In this document: positions 53,642 through 62,513 of the stretch, piece by piece
Position numbering within the stretch: position 1 is the stretch's first letter
Layout of the letters: the number at the start of each line of letters is the position of its first letter
Source of the DNA: Rhodococcus aetherivorans
Lineage (GTDB): Bacteria > Actinomycetota > Actinomycetes > Mycobacteriales > Mycobacteriaceae
Direction: 5' to 3'
DNA: 64,000 nt
Assembly (NCBI RefSeq): GCF_011058165.1
Contig: NZ_JAALEG010000023.1
Span: 1 to 64,000 of the forward strand
Translations under genes and position numbers: made by a program
The notes under the pieces: generated by a model
What the model saw: the letters and a program-made list of their open reading frames with translations, nothing else
What the model was told of the DNA's origin: nothing
The model's database searches: none

Positions 53642-53741
53642 AATAGCACGAAATCTCAAGGCCACCAGCACGATTCTTCGGCTCCACAGTCTCCCGTGGG
53701 GCGTCGTCCCTGTGGTGGCACTGTCACCGCAGATGCGAATT

Positions 53742-53912
53742 GGATCCGCAGCACACGGCATCGCCCAGCACTGGGCACGCACCATCCGCGCCGCCCACCC
53801 AGATCTCGACGGGCTCGCCTATCGCCGACGGTTCGCCGGTGGACTGTGCGTCGCGCTCTTCACGCCCGCCGCCCAGGCGTTCCTGGATCACCCCGAGACG
53901 ATCCCCTCGAGC
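53742..53912 (+). pseudogene. 3' fragment of a RES-domain toxin gene
   Basis: About 57 codons read SAAHGIAQHWARTIRAAHPD, then LDGLAYRRRFAGGLCVALFT and PAAQAFLDHPETIP. This closely matches the C-terminal part of the intact RES toxin at 60264-60908. The start and catalytic N-terminal portion are missing. The break coincides with the end of the catabolic island, so insertion or deletion of that island seems to have removed the 5' part. Its 3' flank also matches the other copy (GATCCCCTCGAGCGCTG). Confidence 0.85.
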
Positions 53913-54330
53913 GCTGTTCGCCCACCCTGCTCCTGCCTCTGTCTCGACAGCTGTACCCCCGGGAAGCACACCAGACCTCCCGGGGATACCGCGGGCGAAG
54001 GAGCAGCCTCAGACCTGTCGACGGCACATGAAGGGGTGGTTCACTGCCCTGCTCCTTCGTTCTGATCCAGAATCATGGCGAGCACGCCGGCGGGGACGGG
54101 TTCGGCAGGCATGGCCGGCCATCCCATGAAGCTGCGATCGGACGTGGCATTGGCCATCGGGCCGGTGTCGCCGTCGAGGATGACCCGCAGATGCGGTTCG
54201 AGGTGCTGGATCCACCACAAGGACATCGCCGAAGCCGAGTCGGAGACTCGGGCTTCTTCCCACGCGTGGTGCAGCGCGGTCAGCCGGGCGACGACCTCCG
54301 GGTAGGCCCACCACCGCGAATCCCAGGACA
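53742..54330 (+). repeat. Second duplicated segment, copy 1 (RES 3' end to DUF4913)
   Basis: This segment is repeated in direct orientation at 60680-62105, where an IS110 fragment interrupts it. Shared are the RES toxin 3' end, the post-RES spacer, and the 3' part of the DUF4913 gene. Together with the traA duplication, it shows that the transfer region was tandemly duplicated before decay. Confidence 0.85.
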
Positions 54331-54622
54331 GGCCGCCGTCGTTGTCGCTGATCCGGCGCCGGATCACCGGCACGAAGTAGCCTTCCACGAACTCGATGAC
54401 GTTCTTGAACTTCGGTTCCTTCTTCTCGGGCTCGTATTCATCCCGCCTGTCGTTCAGCTCGTCCTCGACTTCCTCCTCGAAGTCGTCGGTGTCCTCGAAG
54501 TCGTCGGTGTCCTCGAAGTCGTCGGTGTCCTCGTAGTCATCGGTAGCGTCGTAGTCGTCGCCGTCCGGGGCGTCGTTGCTGGTGTCCCACTCCTCGGGGT
54601 CTGCGGTGTTGATCTCGACCAT
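54041..54622 (-). CDS. DUF4913 plasmid protein
   Basis: A 193-residue protein. Residues ~1-70 are highly acidic and repetitive (DDYEDTDDFEDTDDFED), encoded by an 18-base tandem repeat. The rest is a DUF4913 domain: FKNVIEFVEGYFVPVIRRRI, SWDSRWWAYPEVVARLTALH, AWEEARVSDSASAMSLWWIQ, HLEPHLRVILDGDTGPM. DUF4913 proteins are common on conjugative elements of actinobacteria and are often next to the coupling protein, as here (two bases from traG). The biochemical role is unknown. A truncated second copy lies at 61818-62105. Confidence 0.88.
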   Translation of the reverse strand: MVEINTADPEEWDTSNDAPDGDDYDATDDYEDTDDFEDTDDFEDTDDFEEEVEDELNDRRDEYEPEKKEPKFKNVIEFVEGYFVPVIRRRISDNDGGLSWDSRWWAYPEVVARLTALHHAWEEARVSDSASAMSLWWIQHLEPHLRVILDGDTGPMANATSDRSFMGWPAMPAEPVPAGVLAMILDQNEGAGQ

Positions 54623-54624
54623 GG

Positions 54625-56617
54625 TCAGTCCTTCGTCAGAAATTCGGAGTGGAAGAGACGGTCGGCGCGAGAGGTATCCGGCGTCGGCGCGACAGGGATA
54701 GGCGTCGTGTCGGCCCGGTCCTCGGTCTGCATCTCCGTGGTGGCCGCAGCGTCGGCCCGGTCGGATTCGCCGACGGGCAGGGCCTTCTGCTGGGCGGGCA
54801 CGAGGTGCTTGCTTTCGCGTTGCGACTGGCGAATCGCCTCGGCGAACGGCGAGTTCCCCCAGAACGCCTTACGGACCAGGATCGGGGTGGAGCCACCGAT
54901 GGTGACCAGGGCACGGGTTTTCGGCAGGGCCCGCAGGTCTCGCTTTTCGAAGATGGTCTCCTTCTGCCAACTGCTCGACACGCTCGCCTGGCCGCCCGAT
55001 AAGAAGCCGGCGGGGCGGCTGCGGGATTCGGTGTCGACGTAGTGGGTGCCGACGGTATCGACCAGGCCGGACAGGAAGGCATCGTCGTCGACGTTGCCGC
55101 CGTACCAGATCACGCTGCACGCATCGACCATGGCTTTGAATGCTTCGCGGCCCCAGACGTTCTCTCCTTGGGAGGGGGACTGGAAGAAGGTGATGAGGAT
55201 GATGCCGCGGCCGCCGAAGTGTGAGTACCAGCGCGGCAGGTCCTCGAGCTTGCAGATGTTGGCGGCTTCGTCGAGCACCGCCGTCAGCGGGAGCGGCATC
55301 CGTTCCGATTCCTGCTGTTCGGAGTATTCCTCGGCGCAGGTGAGGATCTGCCCGACCAGGGCACTCGAGATCGCCGAGGACGAGCCGGGGCCGTCCTTGG
55401 ACAGCGCATACATCGTGTCGGTGCGCTTGACGAACTCCTCGGCGATGAACTCCGGCAGGTCGTGGACGCGGCGGCCAGGAGTGATGGTGACCTGGCCGTA
55501 GGTATCGGTGCCGATGACCACCCGGCGGTTCGGCAGGACCGCCTCGGCGTAGCGGGGCTCGTCCAGCGGGGACAGGAAGCGGCGGGCCATGTCGTAGAAG
55601 CCGTCGCGCTGCTTGGCGTTGACGGCCTGCTTGCCGCGCATCGTGCGGGCGAGTTCCGGGTAGCCGTACTGCTCGAGCACCGCCGGGGGAATCTGCGATT
55701 GGGTGTGGGTCAGCCACTCGACCACATGCCGAATGTCCCCGCCGGCCAACGCCGCGGCGAGCAGGTAGGAGGCGAACAGGTCCCGGGCGTTGCCGTCGAA
55801 GTAGGCATCGACCCGGGCACCGGCATCGGTGGCGGCGGAGATGAAGTAGCCGCACACGACCGCGGCGGAGGGCAGGTCGGTGACCGTGCGCAGCGGGTCG
55901 AACCAGAAGCTTGCCCGCTGCTGCCGGTTACCGGTGCTCACCCCTTGCAGGTCGAACACCCATACCCGCCCCGCTCTGGCGGCACAGACCGACGGTGTGC
56001 GAGTACACATCGCCGCGGTTCGAGGCCACCAGCGCCGCACCGGGGGCGTGGCAGATCGCCGGGATGGCGAGGCTGGCGGATTTGCCCATGCGGGCGCCGG
56101 CGAACGCGATCGCCACGAATTCCCAGGTCATGCGCACGGTGCGACCCCCGACCACCGTGTGTCCGAGGGGAATGCCGAGATAGCCCGGATGGTCTTTCGG
56201 GATGGCTGGGGCGAGCCGGTCGGTGCTGGCGGCGAGGTAGTTCGGGTCGGCCTCGTCGACCTCCTTTGGGTCGACCATCGTGCGGGCGAGGCGGTCGATG
56301 CGCTTTTCGAACTGCTTGCCCTTGAGGTTTTCGAGCACCCCGAACCGGCGCAGCGCCCACCAGCTCGCGCCGGCGATCGCCGCGACCAGGATGACTTCGA
56401 GGATGAGGATGGTGGTCGCTCCGGCCGGCCAGCTGGTCGCCCCCAACGCCAGGACGAAGAAGAGTCCGAGCGGATTCCAGGTGGGGTCTTCTCCCCCGCC
56501 GGTGTTGTAGGCAATCGTCGGCAGATACGCCGCCACCACGACGAAGGGGAACGCGGTGAGGAACACCTCGTCGGCGCCCGAGGAGGTGCGGGGCCGATCG
56601 CGTCGCGTCTGTGCCAT
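54625..56617 (-). pseudogene. traG: TraG/VirD4-type coupling protein, split by a frameshift
   Basis: Two overlapping frames give one ~660-residue TraG-type protein. The first (from ATG 56617) has two or three N-terminal membrane segments (VFLTAFPFVVVAAYLPTIAY, then TTILILEVILVAAIAGASWW) and Walker A region FAGARMGKSASLAIPAICHA. The second frame continues RVWVFDLQGVSTGNRQQRAS, then DARVDAYFDG-like segments, TAVLDEAANICKLEDLPRWY as Walker B and FGGRGIILITFFQSPSQGEN. The switch is at a run of four C bases at 55969-55972 (GGGG on the coding strand); deleting one base restores RQSGRVWVFDLQG. The gene is probably inactive if the sequence is correct. It would be the inner-membrane ATPase that delivers relaxase-DNA to the secretion channel. 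Confidence 0.9.
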
Positions 56618-56632
56618 GGTCGTGTGCCCCTT

Positions 56633-56724
56633 CTACTGCTGGAATCGGTAGTCGGTCAGGCGCCAGCCGTCGTCGGTGCGGACGGTGGTGGTGCGCCAGG
56701 TCTCCGGGGTCAGGCGGGTGGGCA
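56633..56724 (-). pseudogene. 3' remnant of gene upstream of traG
   Basis: About 30 codons read PTRLTPETWRTTTVRTDDGW then RLTDYRFQQ and stop at TAG 56633-56635, 16 bases before the traG ATG. This looks like the end of a genuine transfer gene. Its 5' part is replaced at ~56724 by the duplicated traA segment on the other strand. The gene cannot be identified from so little. Confidence 0.6.
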
Positions 56725-57514
56725 CACCACCGTGCGCGAGATCGCCGTCTCGCGAGTGGTGTCAGGGGCACCTGACGACGAGCACGATCCACTCGCCTAC
56801 CTGAGCGACGGTCGCCGCGAAAAGGTCGCCTCCCGCATCGAACGGCTGACCGCACCGACTACGAAGCGACGGGAAGCGGCGACGCCGGCCTCTCCGTATG
56901 TCCGCTACACCGACGCCGAACTGCGCGCTGCCCGCCGAGCCAGTGTCCAGCGTCGCGGGGAGGATCGCCGGCTGCTGGCCCTGGCCCAGCAGGAACTCGC
57001 CCGCATCAGCGGCACCGACTCGGCCGTCTCGGCAGTCGACCAACAGGTCGCCGACATCGAACGCCAGGACCGACAGATCCAGAACGTGCGCGCTGTCCGC
57101 ACTCACCTCGACGCACTGCGCCACTCCGGTACCGCGACCGCGCAGCAGCTCGCCGCCGCGACCGCCGCGGTGTCGGCGGCCGAAGCCGCGGCACCGCCCG
57201 AACGCGACTGGCCGATCATCGAACGCTCCGCACAGTGCAACCGGGCCGCAGCGGCCCGCCACGAACGGGCCCGCGTCCTCGATTCCCAGGCGATCGGCCG
57301 CGTCACCGACCGCATCACCCGACTCGGTGAAGGACTGCGCACCGAACACAGCCTCCTCGAGCAGATCGACGCCGAGATCGCCCGCCGCAGGGACGGAGGA
57401 ACCCGACGACGTAGCGATCTACAGACGAGGCCGGCGGAACCGCACTCGCCGCCCCGCCAGGAGACCGAGCTCGACCCCAGCCGGCACGATCGCGGCCCGG
57501 ACCTGGACCTGTAA
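56724..57514 (+). pseudogene. Truncated second copy of traA 3' end
   Basis: About 263 codons match the C-terminal extension of TraA (TTVREIAVSRVVSGAPDDEH, DPLAYLSDGRREK, ASPYVRYTDAELRAARRASV, then APPERDWPIIERSAQCNRAA, RVTDRITRLGEGL), ending with a stop at 57514. Relaxase and helicase domains are absent and there is no start signal. The similarity to intact traA begins sharply at the ACACCACCGTGCGCGA junction shared with 38553. Confidence 0.88.
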
Positions 57515-57560
57515 GACCGCCCAGCCCGCCCAGAGGCGAGAAAGGCAAGGAACACAGGCG

Positions 57561-58729
57561 ATGGCTGACCACGACAGGACGCGGCGCGGGCGACCGAACC
57601 GCTCCCGCCCGTCCGACCCGACTCCGACATCGCCGCTCCCGCAGCCGGACACCTCGGCCCCGACCTGGGCGCCCGGTGTCCAACACCGCAGACCGTCCCG
57701 TGCTCAGGCCACACAGGACGTACTCGACCTCGCGGCGTTCCTCGGCAAGGTCGAGACCGCACGCCGTCAGGGCCGGGTCGCGCCGAGACCGCAGCCCATG
57801 CGGGACGTGCTCGGCGCCTTCCGTGGCTTGCCGGCCGCGCAGACCACCATTCAAATCCTCGCTGCCGCTGCGGCAGCGGCAGCGCGGCACGTCGGCGCCG
57901 GGTCGGCCGGCGCCTGCAAATGGGAGACGCTGGCGCAGGACAACGCTGCGCGACTCGAGGCCGTACGCGCGCAGCAGCGCCAGCAGGACCAGGCGCGGTA
58001 TGCGGCCACGCAGATGCCCCCCGAGCAGGTGCGGCCGCGTACCACCGAGCGCGCCCAGGCCGACGCGGAGATGGATCAGCGAGTGTTCGATGCGGCAGCA
58101 GCGCTCGCCCTGAGCTACGTCGCGGTCCAGAGCCTGCCTCCATCGACAGACTCGCCGAGCTGTCGCACAAGCACCTTGCTGTGGCCGAGGCGGCCCACGA
58201 CTACGCCGAGGTGACCGAGACCGTCCAGTCGCCGAGGCAGGTCCCCGACGGCGGAGTGCCTGGGAACATCACCGACAGCGACGTCGAACGACGCCGGGAT
58301 GACACCGACCACGCGGCCGAGACCAGGATCGATCTCGGCCAGGAGGCCGCCGGCCTCGATGTGCAGCCTTCCGCCGACGTGGTCGACGGCGCCGACATGT
58401 CCGACGCACTCGAGCAGGTCGCCGTGCCCCTGCAGAAGGGCGGCACCGATCCGAACACCCTCGGATCGGTACTACAGAGGGCAGGGCGCGGCCTGGCGCC
58501 GGCGGTCGGCCCAGTGCACGGAGACGACGACGTCGCCCCACCCTTGTCGCCGGTCGACCTGGCACACCTCGGTCAGGAACTGCTCGACGCCCTGGGCGCG
58601 GCCATGAGCGCCCATCCCCGGTCGGTGACCGAGATCCTCAACATCGACCGCGAACCCGCCCGCAGCACCGAGGCCACGTTCGTCCCCGATATGAAGCTCG
58701 ACCCGGGCCGGGACATGGCAATAACCTGA
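57561..58729 (+). pseudogene. Frameshifted second copy of traA-linked gene
   Basis: The gene starts at ATG 57561 (MADHDRTRRGRPNRS) and is homologous to the intact copy at 39391-40554. The first frame runs through VLDLAAFLGKVETARRQGRV and ALALSYVAVQSLP. At about 58137 one C is missing relative to copy 1 (CTGCCTCCATCG against CTGCCCTCGTTC), and the rest is in the next frame: SIDRLAELSHKHLAVAEA, then GLAPAVGPVHGDDDVAPPLS, LGQELLDALGAAMSAHPRSV, and TFVPDMKLDPGRDMAIT before TGA 58729. Confidence 0.88.
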
Positions 58730-59036
58730 GCCCGCAAAGACGCGTTCTCGCTGCTCCAGCCGCCGTCGAGGCCACCATCCCAGCGGATACCGGCATCGCT
58801 TCGGTTCGGTGATTCTGCACGGGATGACCCGACGGGCGCACCGTCAGCCGAGCCGGTAGCGAGGCCCTGCTCGACGGCGCCTTCGGTCTTCGCGCAAGCG
58901 TCGGGCTGTTCCGGCGCCCCGGCTCGAAGTTCCTGGTCGGCCGCAACGAGACCGAGGCACCGGCGCCGCCGCACCCCTACAACCGTGTTGCGTCTATTTC
59001 GTTTGCTGCATAAGTTGCGTCGAGAGGAGGTGGGGT
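58730..59036. other. Intergenic region before orphan antitoxin
   Basis: This 307-base stretch has no convincing gene. Near its end TTGCGTC occurs twice as a direct repeat (58987-58993 and 59014-59020), separated by an AT-richer segment containing CATAA, which may be a promoter or operator for the HTH gene that starts at 59037. A strong GAGGAGG precedes that gene. Confidence 0.4.
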
Positions 59037-59471
59037 ATGTCGCCGGTCGAACCTCCCACTGCGGTGGAGCAGGAACAAGCCCGCCAGGCACTGAACGCGT
59101 TGCGGGACGTACACCCCGGCGTCGACACGTTCGAGGTCACCGTGGCCGGGACGTCGGAGTCGGTGCCTCTGCCGGGCGCTGCGCTGGAATCGATCCGCGA
59201 GGTGTTGGCGACCATGGCTGCCGGCCAGGGGGTGACGGTGGTTCCGGCGCATGCGGAACTGACCACCCAGCAGACCGCCGAACTGCTCAACGTCTCGCGC
59301 CCGCACGTGATCACACTCCTCGACGAGGGGCGGATCCGATACCGGCTAGTCGGGCGGCACCGCCGCATCCTGGCCTCCTCGCTGCTCGAGTACCGGCGCA
59401 CCCAGCAACGCGAGACCCGACGCGCCGCCGACCACCTCGCGGCGCTGTCGGATGATCTCGGCCTGTACTGA
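59037..59471 (+). CDS. Excisionase-type HTH antitoxin, no toxin partner visible
   Basis: A 144-residue protein with a MerR/excisionase-like DNA-binding domain (residues ~75-130: ELTTQQTAELLNVSRPHVIT, LLDEGRIRYRLVGRHRRILA, SSLLEYRRTQQRE). The N-terminal part has helices (EQEQARQALNALRDVHPGVD) and a short beta region with SVPLPGAALESIREVLATMA. This type is generally the antitoxin of PIN-domain toxins in actinobacteria. The ~140 bases downstream do not encode a PIN toxin, so it looks orphaned. ATG 59037 follows GAGGAGG and is well spaced. Confidence 0.8.
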   Translation: MSPVEPPTAVEQEQARQALNALRDVHPGVDTFEVTVAGTSESVPLPGAALESIREVLATMAAGQGVTVVPAHAELTTQQTAELLNVSRPHVITLLDEGRIRYRLVGRHRRILASSLLEYRRTQQRETRRAADHLAALSDDLGLY

Positions 59472-59614
59472 CGTGCACCGACGTCGAGGACGCGAACGTG
59501 CCGGACCCGAACGTGCTGCGGGACGCGGCTGACACCTCCGGCCCCACACCAGGTCTCGGGCATGCTCGGTGGACCGGGGTTCGATCGGCGCCGCGAACAG
59601 CTCCTCCACCCGCG

Positions 59615-59637
59615 CTAACAGTGCGATATACTGTTAG
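59615..59637. promoter_or_regulatory. Operator/promoter of RES toxin-antitoxin operon
   Basis: Perfect 8-base inverted repeat CTAACAGT-N7-ACTGTTAG, with the -10-like TATACT (59627-59632) inside. It lies 20 bases upstream of the antitoxin ATG, with a further half-site TGTTAG at 59642-59647. An operator overlapping the -10 is typical of type II toxin-antitoxin autorepression. Confidence 0.75.
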
Positions 59638-59656
59638 AGATTGTTAGGAGGTGGAG

Positions 59657-60256
59657 ATGGCCACTGTGGAAGACCGCTACCTGGCCGGTGACGTCGACTT
59701 CGAAAGCGCCGCCGCCGACGCGCTCGACACCCCGAGCATCGATCGCCGCGATCTGCTGCCCCTGCTGCACGCGCTGCGGGCCGCCAAACACCCCGCAGCG
59801 CCCCTGGCCGCCCACGACGCCGATCTCCTCGACGCCGGCGGCGCACCCGAATCGCCCCTCGCGCTGGCCACCGCCGTCGCCGACCGGACCGCCCGGATGC
59901 GCCGGCTTCTCGACAGCGCCCTGACCGTCGAGCAGGCCGCCGAACGACTCGGCGGGGTCGGCTCCTCCCGCGTCCGCCAGCGCGTCGGCGACCGCAGCCT
60001 GTGGGCGCTCAAACGGGCGAACCGGCTGCTGCTCCCCGCCGTGCAGTTCACCGACGACGGCCAGGTACCCGGCCTCGACGCCGTCCTGCAGGCCCTGCCC
60101 GAGGACATGGCGCCCCTGTCGATCCACGGTCTGCTCACGACGCCGCAACCGTCCCTTGTCGTCGACGGGGCGCCGGCCTCGGTTGTGGACTGGCTGCTCA
60201 CCGGCGGCGCCGTCGCAGACGCGCTGTCGGTCGTCGACCAGTACCTGGCGGCCTGA
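59657..60256 (+). CDS. Antitoxin of RES-type module
   Basis: A 199-residue protein. ATG 59657 (MATVEDRYLAGDVDFESAAA) is correctly spaced from AGGAGG; a GTG two codons earlier is less favourable. The middle carries a helix-turn-helix-like segment (TVEQAAERLGGVGSSRVRQR, VGDRSLWALKRANRLLLPAV), and the C-terminus is helical with SIHGLLTTPQPSLVV and PASVVDWLLTGGAVADALSV, the toxin-binding end known from MbcA/ParS-type (Xre-MbcA-ParS) antitoxins. It is seven bases from the RES toxin gene. It binds the palindromic operator and neutralises the toxin, inferred from family knowledge. Confidence 0.82.
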   Translation: MATVEDRYLAGDVDFESAAADALDTPSIDRRDLLPLLHALRAAKHPAAPLAAHDADLLDAGGAPESPLALATAVADRTARMRRLLDSALTVEQAAERLGGVGSSRVRQRVGDRSLWALKRANRLLLPAVQFTDDGQVPGLDAVLQALPEDMAPLSIHGLLTTPQPSLVVDGAPASVVDWLLTGGAVADALSVVDQYLAA

Positions 60257-60263
60257 GCCGCCG

Positions 60264-60908
60264 ATGCCCCCAGCACTGCCCCGCCCGCCGGGCGTGGAGG
60301 CGCTCCGCGCGGCCGGGATCACCCCCGACGAATACCTCAGACTCGACACCGACACGATCGTCTGGCGGGTGCATCCCACCCGTGGTGACCACGTCCTGCC
60401 ATGGAACACCCTGCGCACCTTCGGGCCGGTCCTGCGGTTCGATCCGCACCCGCTGCCGCGCCGCGACCACGCCCGGCACGGGGTCTGGTACGGCGCCGCC
60501 GATGTGCCCGGGGCGTTGGCCGAGGCGTTCCAGACCACCCGGGTAATCGATACCCGCACCCGCGTCCCCTACCTGACCGCGGTGCGGTTCACCCGTCCTC
60601 TTCACCTGCTCGACGTGGCCGCCCACGGGCCCGGCCGATGGCCCACGCGCGTCGGCGCGAACTTCGCACTCTCGACCGCCGCACACGGCATCGCCCAGCA
60701 CTGGGCGCGCACCATCCGCGCCGCCCACCCGGACCTCGACGGGCTCGCCTACCGCGGCCGGTTCGCCGGTGGGCTGTGCCTCGCCCTCTTCACACCCGCC
60801 GCCCGGGCGTTCCCGGAGCAGCCCGAGATGACCATCCCCCTCGACCATCCGGGATTCGCCTCCCGATTGGCCGGAGCTGCCGACCGAATCGGCTACACGA
60901 TCGAATAA
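60264..60908 (+). CDS. RES-domain toxin
   Basis: A 214-residue protein of the RES domain family, whose known members degrade NAD+ by glycohydrolysis or phosphorolysis. Features are TIVWRVHPTRGDHVLPWNTL (conserved Arg), RHGVWYGAADVPGALAEAFQ (Tyr and Glu of the active site), then LLDVAAHGPGRWPTRVGANF and LSTAAHGIAQHWARTIRA, DGLAYRGRFAGGLCLALFTP. Length fits the family. The start at ATG 60264 leaves a seven-base gap to the antitoxin. A truncated copy of the 3' end is at 53742-53912. Confidence 0.88.
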   Translation: MPPALPRPPGVEALRAAGITPDEYLRLDTDTIVWRVHPTRGDHVLPWNTLRTFGPVLRFDPHPLPRRDHARHGVWYGAADVPGALAEAFQTTRVIDTRTRVPYLTAVRFTRPLHLLDVAAHGPGRWPTRVGANFALSTAAHGIAQHWARTIRAAHPDLDGLAYRGRFAGGLCLALFTPAARAFPEQPEMTIPLDHPGFASRLAGAADRIGYTIE

Positions 60909-61124
60909 CCGTCCGATCCCCTCGAGCGCTGTGCTCGCCCGCCCCGCCCTGCCCGTCTCGCTACCTTCTTCGTGGTCCCGCACCCGCGGGGTTACGGTCG
61001 CCAAGTTCGGTATGACTTCTTGCCTTCTGTCCCTTGAATGATCCGGGGGGTGTCGCCGAGCCTAGTGACGTCGATGGATTGCTGAAAGGCCTCCGATCAA
61101 CGCAACTCGTCAAGCTGCTGTCTG

Positions 61125-61700
61125 TTCGGCACGATCGGCAGAGCCGAGGAAATCCTCACCGCACTCGATGCCCAAACCGTGACAGTGCCAGGCAGCAACG
61201 CCGCCGAGATCGTCCTGCCGAAACTGGCCGACTCGTTGAAAGAGATTCTGCAACAGCGCAAGAGCATCGCCGATGATGTCGAGAGGATGCTCGACGACCA
61301 CCCTCTTTCCAAAGTCCTGATGTCAATGCCCGGCATCGGCATCAGGACTGCAGCGCGCATCCTGCTCGAAGTCGGTGACGCCTCGGCGTTCGCATCGGCG
61401 GCGCACCTGGCCGCCTACGCGGGCATCGCCCCAGTGACCCATCGTTCCGGATCGTCGATCCGCGGCGAGCACCCCACACGGTCGGGCAACCGCAAGCTGA
61501 AACGGGCTTTGTTCCTGTCCGCGTTCGCCGCGTTGCACGACCCAATCAGCCGTGCCTACTACGACCGCAAACGCGCCGAAGGCAAGAAGCACAACGCCGC
61601 CCTGATCTGCCTTGCACGCCGTCGTTGCGACGTGCTCTACGCCATGCTCAAGAACAAGACCTTCCACCGCACCCCGCCACTGCAGCGGCCTTACAGCAAA
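61125..61700 (+). pseudogene. 3' fragment of an IS110-family transposase
   Basis: The frame reads FGTIGRAEEILTALDAQTVT, then LADSLKEILQQRKSIADDVE, SMPGIGIRTAARILLEVGDA, HLAAYAGIAPVTHRSGSSI, GNRKLKRALFLSAFAALHDP and then YYDRKRAEGKKHNAALICLA. These are the C-terminal (Transposase_20) signatures of IS110 enzymes, with the helix-hairpin-helix PGIG and the catalytic Ser region. The N-terminal RuvC-like DEDD domain is missing, so the element is dead. It splits the RES-DUF4913 spacer. Confidence 0.88.
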
Positions 61701-61817
61701 CATAGGGACACCCCCTTACCTCGGACAGCTGTACCCGGGAACACACCGGGCATCCCGGGAACACCGCGGTCGACGGAACAGCTTCCGACCTGTTGACCGC
61801 ACGTGAACGGGGGTGGT

Positions 61818-62105
61818 TCACCGGCCCGCTCTGTCGTTCTGCTCCAAAATCACGGCGAGCACGCCGGCGGGGACAGGTTCGTCAGGCATGGCCGGCAATC
61901 CCATGAGGCTGCGATCCGATGTGGCATTGGCCATCGGCCCGGTGTCGCCGTCGAGGATGACCCGCAGGTGCGGCTCGAGGTGCTGCATCCACCACGAGGA
62001 CATCGCCGAGCCCGAGTCGGACACTCGGGCTTCTTCCCACGCGTGGTGCAGAGCGGTCAGGCGGGCGACGACTTCGGGGTACGCCCACCGCCGCGGGTTC
62101 CAGGG
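61818..62105 (-). pseudogene. Truncated second copy of DUF4913 gene
   Basis: The 3' part of a DUF4913 gene, reading RRWAYPEVVARLTALHHAWE, then EARVSDSGSAMSSWWMQHLE and PHLRVILDGDTGPM to a stop at 61818. It is very similar to 54041-54622, but lacks the acidic N-terminal region and the FVEGYFVPVIRR segment. The break at ~62105 is a boundary of the duplication. A short internal ATG at 62024 is unlikely to be used. Confidence 0.82.
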
Positions 62106-62513
62106 CGGGCTCCTGTCTTTGTAGCTGATCTTGTGACGGATTGTTGGCAGTGATTTCGGAAAATATTAATTTCCGTAGCGGGCAGAAATACTGTCGAGGT
62201 AGCTGTCCGGACCAGCTACGGCCTCGCCCCCGTGACGCGTACTCTGTCCACCTTCGCATATTTGGGCAGGCTTCCCGAGGTACGAGCCGATACCCCACTC
62301 TCCGAGAGAAGCTCGATCGCGCCGCCGAACACCTACATGTGAGGTTGTACGTGAACCATCACGTCAGAGCGTACGCGGGCAGTTGGAAGCGAGTGGGTCA
62401 GCAGACGGCTCTTCGGGGCCGAAATCGAAAAGTGGGATCTGGTCGTCGATTCTGCTCATCGACTCACCACTGCCGCCCTTTTTCGATCCCCCGGACCCGT
62501 CTCCGAGCCGAGC
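62106..62513. other. Gene-free region with palindromes downstream of parB
   Basis: No gene is seen in this ~400-base stretch. It has a locally AT-rich part and several inverted repeats: CGGAAAATATTAATTTCCG (62157-62175), GTAGCTG-N7-CAGCTAC (62199-62219), and ACGTGA-ACCA-TCACGT (62349-62364). Such features downstream of a parAB operon suit a partition site (parS) or part of a replication origin, or terminators for parB. None matches the chromosomal parS consensus exactly. Confidence 0.5.

Larger units (their letters stand above)
60680..62105 (+). repeat. Second duplicated segment, copy 2 (interrupted by IS110 fragment)
   Basis: Direct repeat of 53742-54330. The RES toxin 3' end is intact here, and the spacer is interrupted by IS110 sequence between about 61020 and 61720. 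Then similarity resumes at CAGCTGTACCC and goes through the 3' part of the DUF4913 gene, ending near 62105. Confidence 0.82.

Noticed and set aside
54470-54560. Tandem repeat as a CRISPR or iteron array
   Set aside because: The units are contiguous, without spacers, are in frame and encode an acidic repeat within DUF4913.
54625-56617. Two separate genes for TraG N-terminal and C-terminal parts
   Set aside because: The frames overlap with no start signal for the second, and removing one base from a G4 run restores a continuous family-typical protein.
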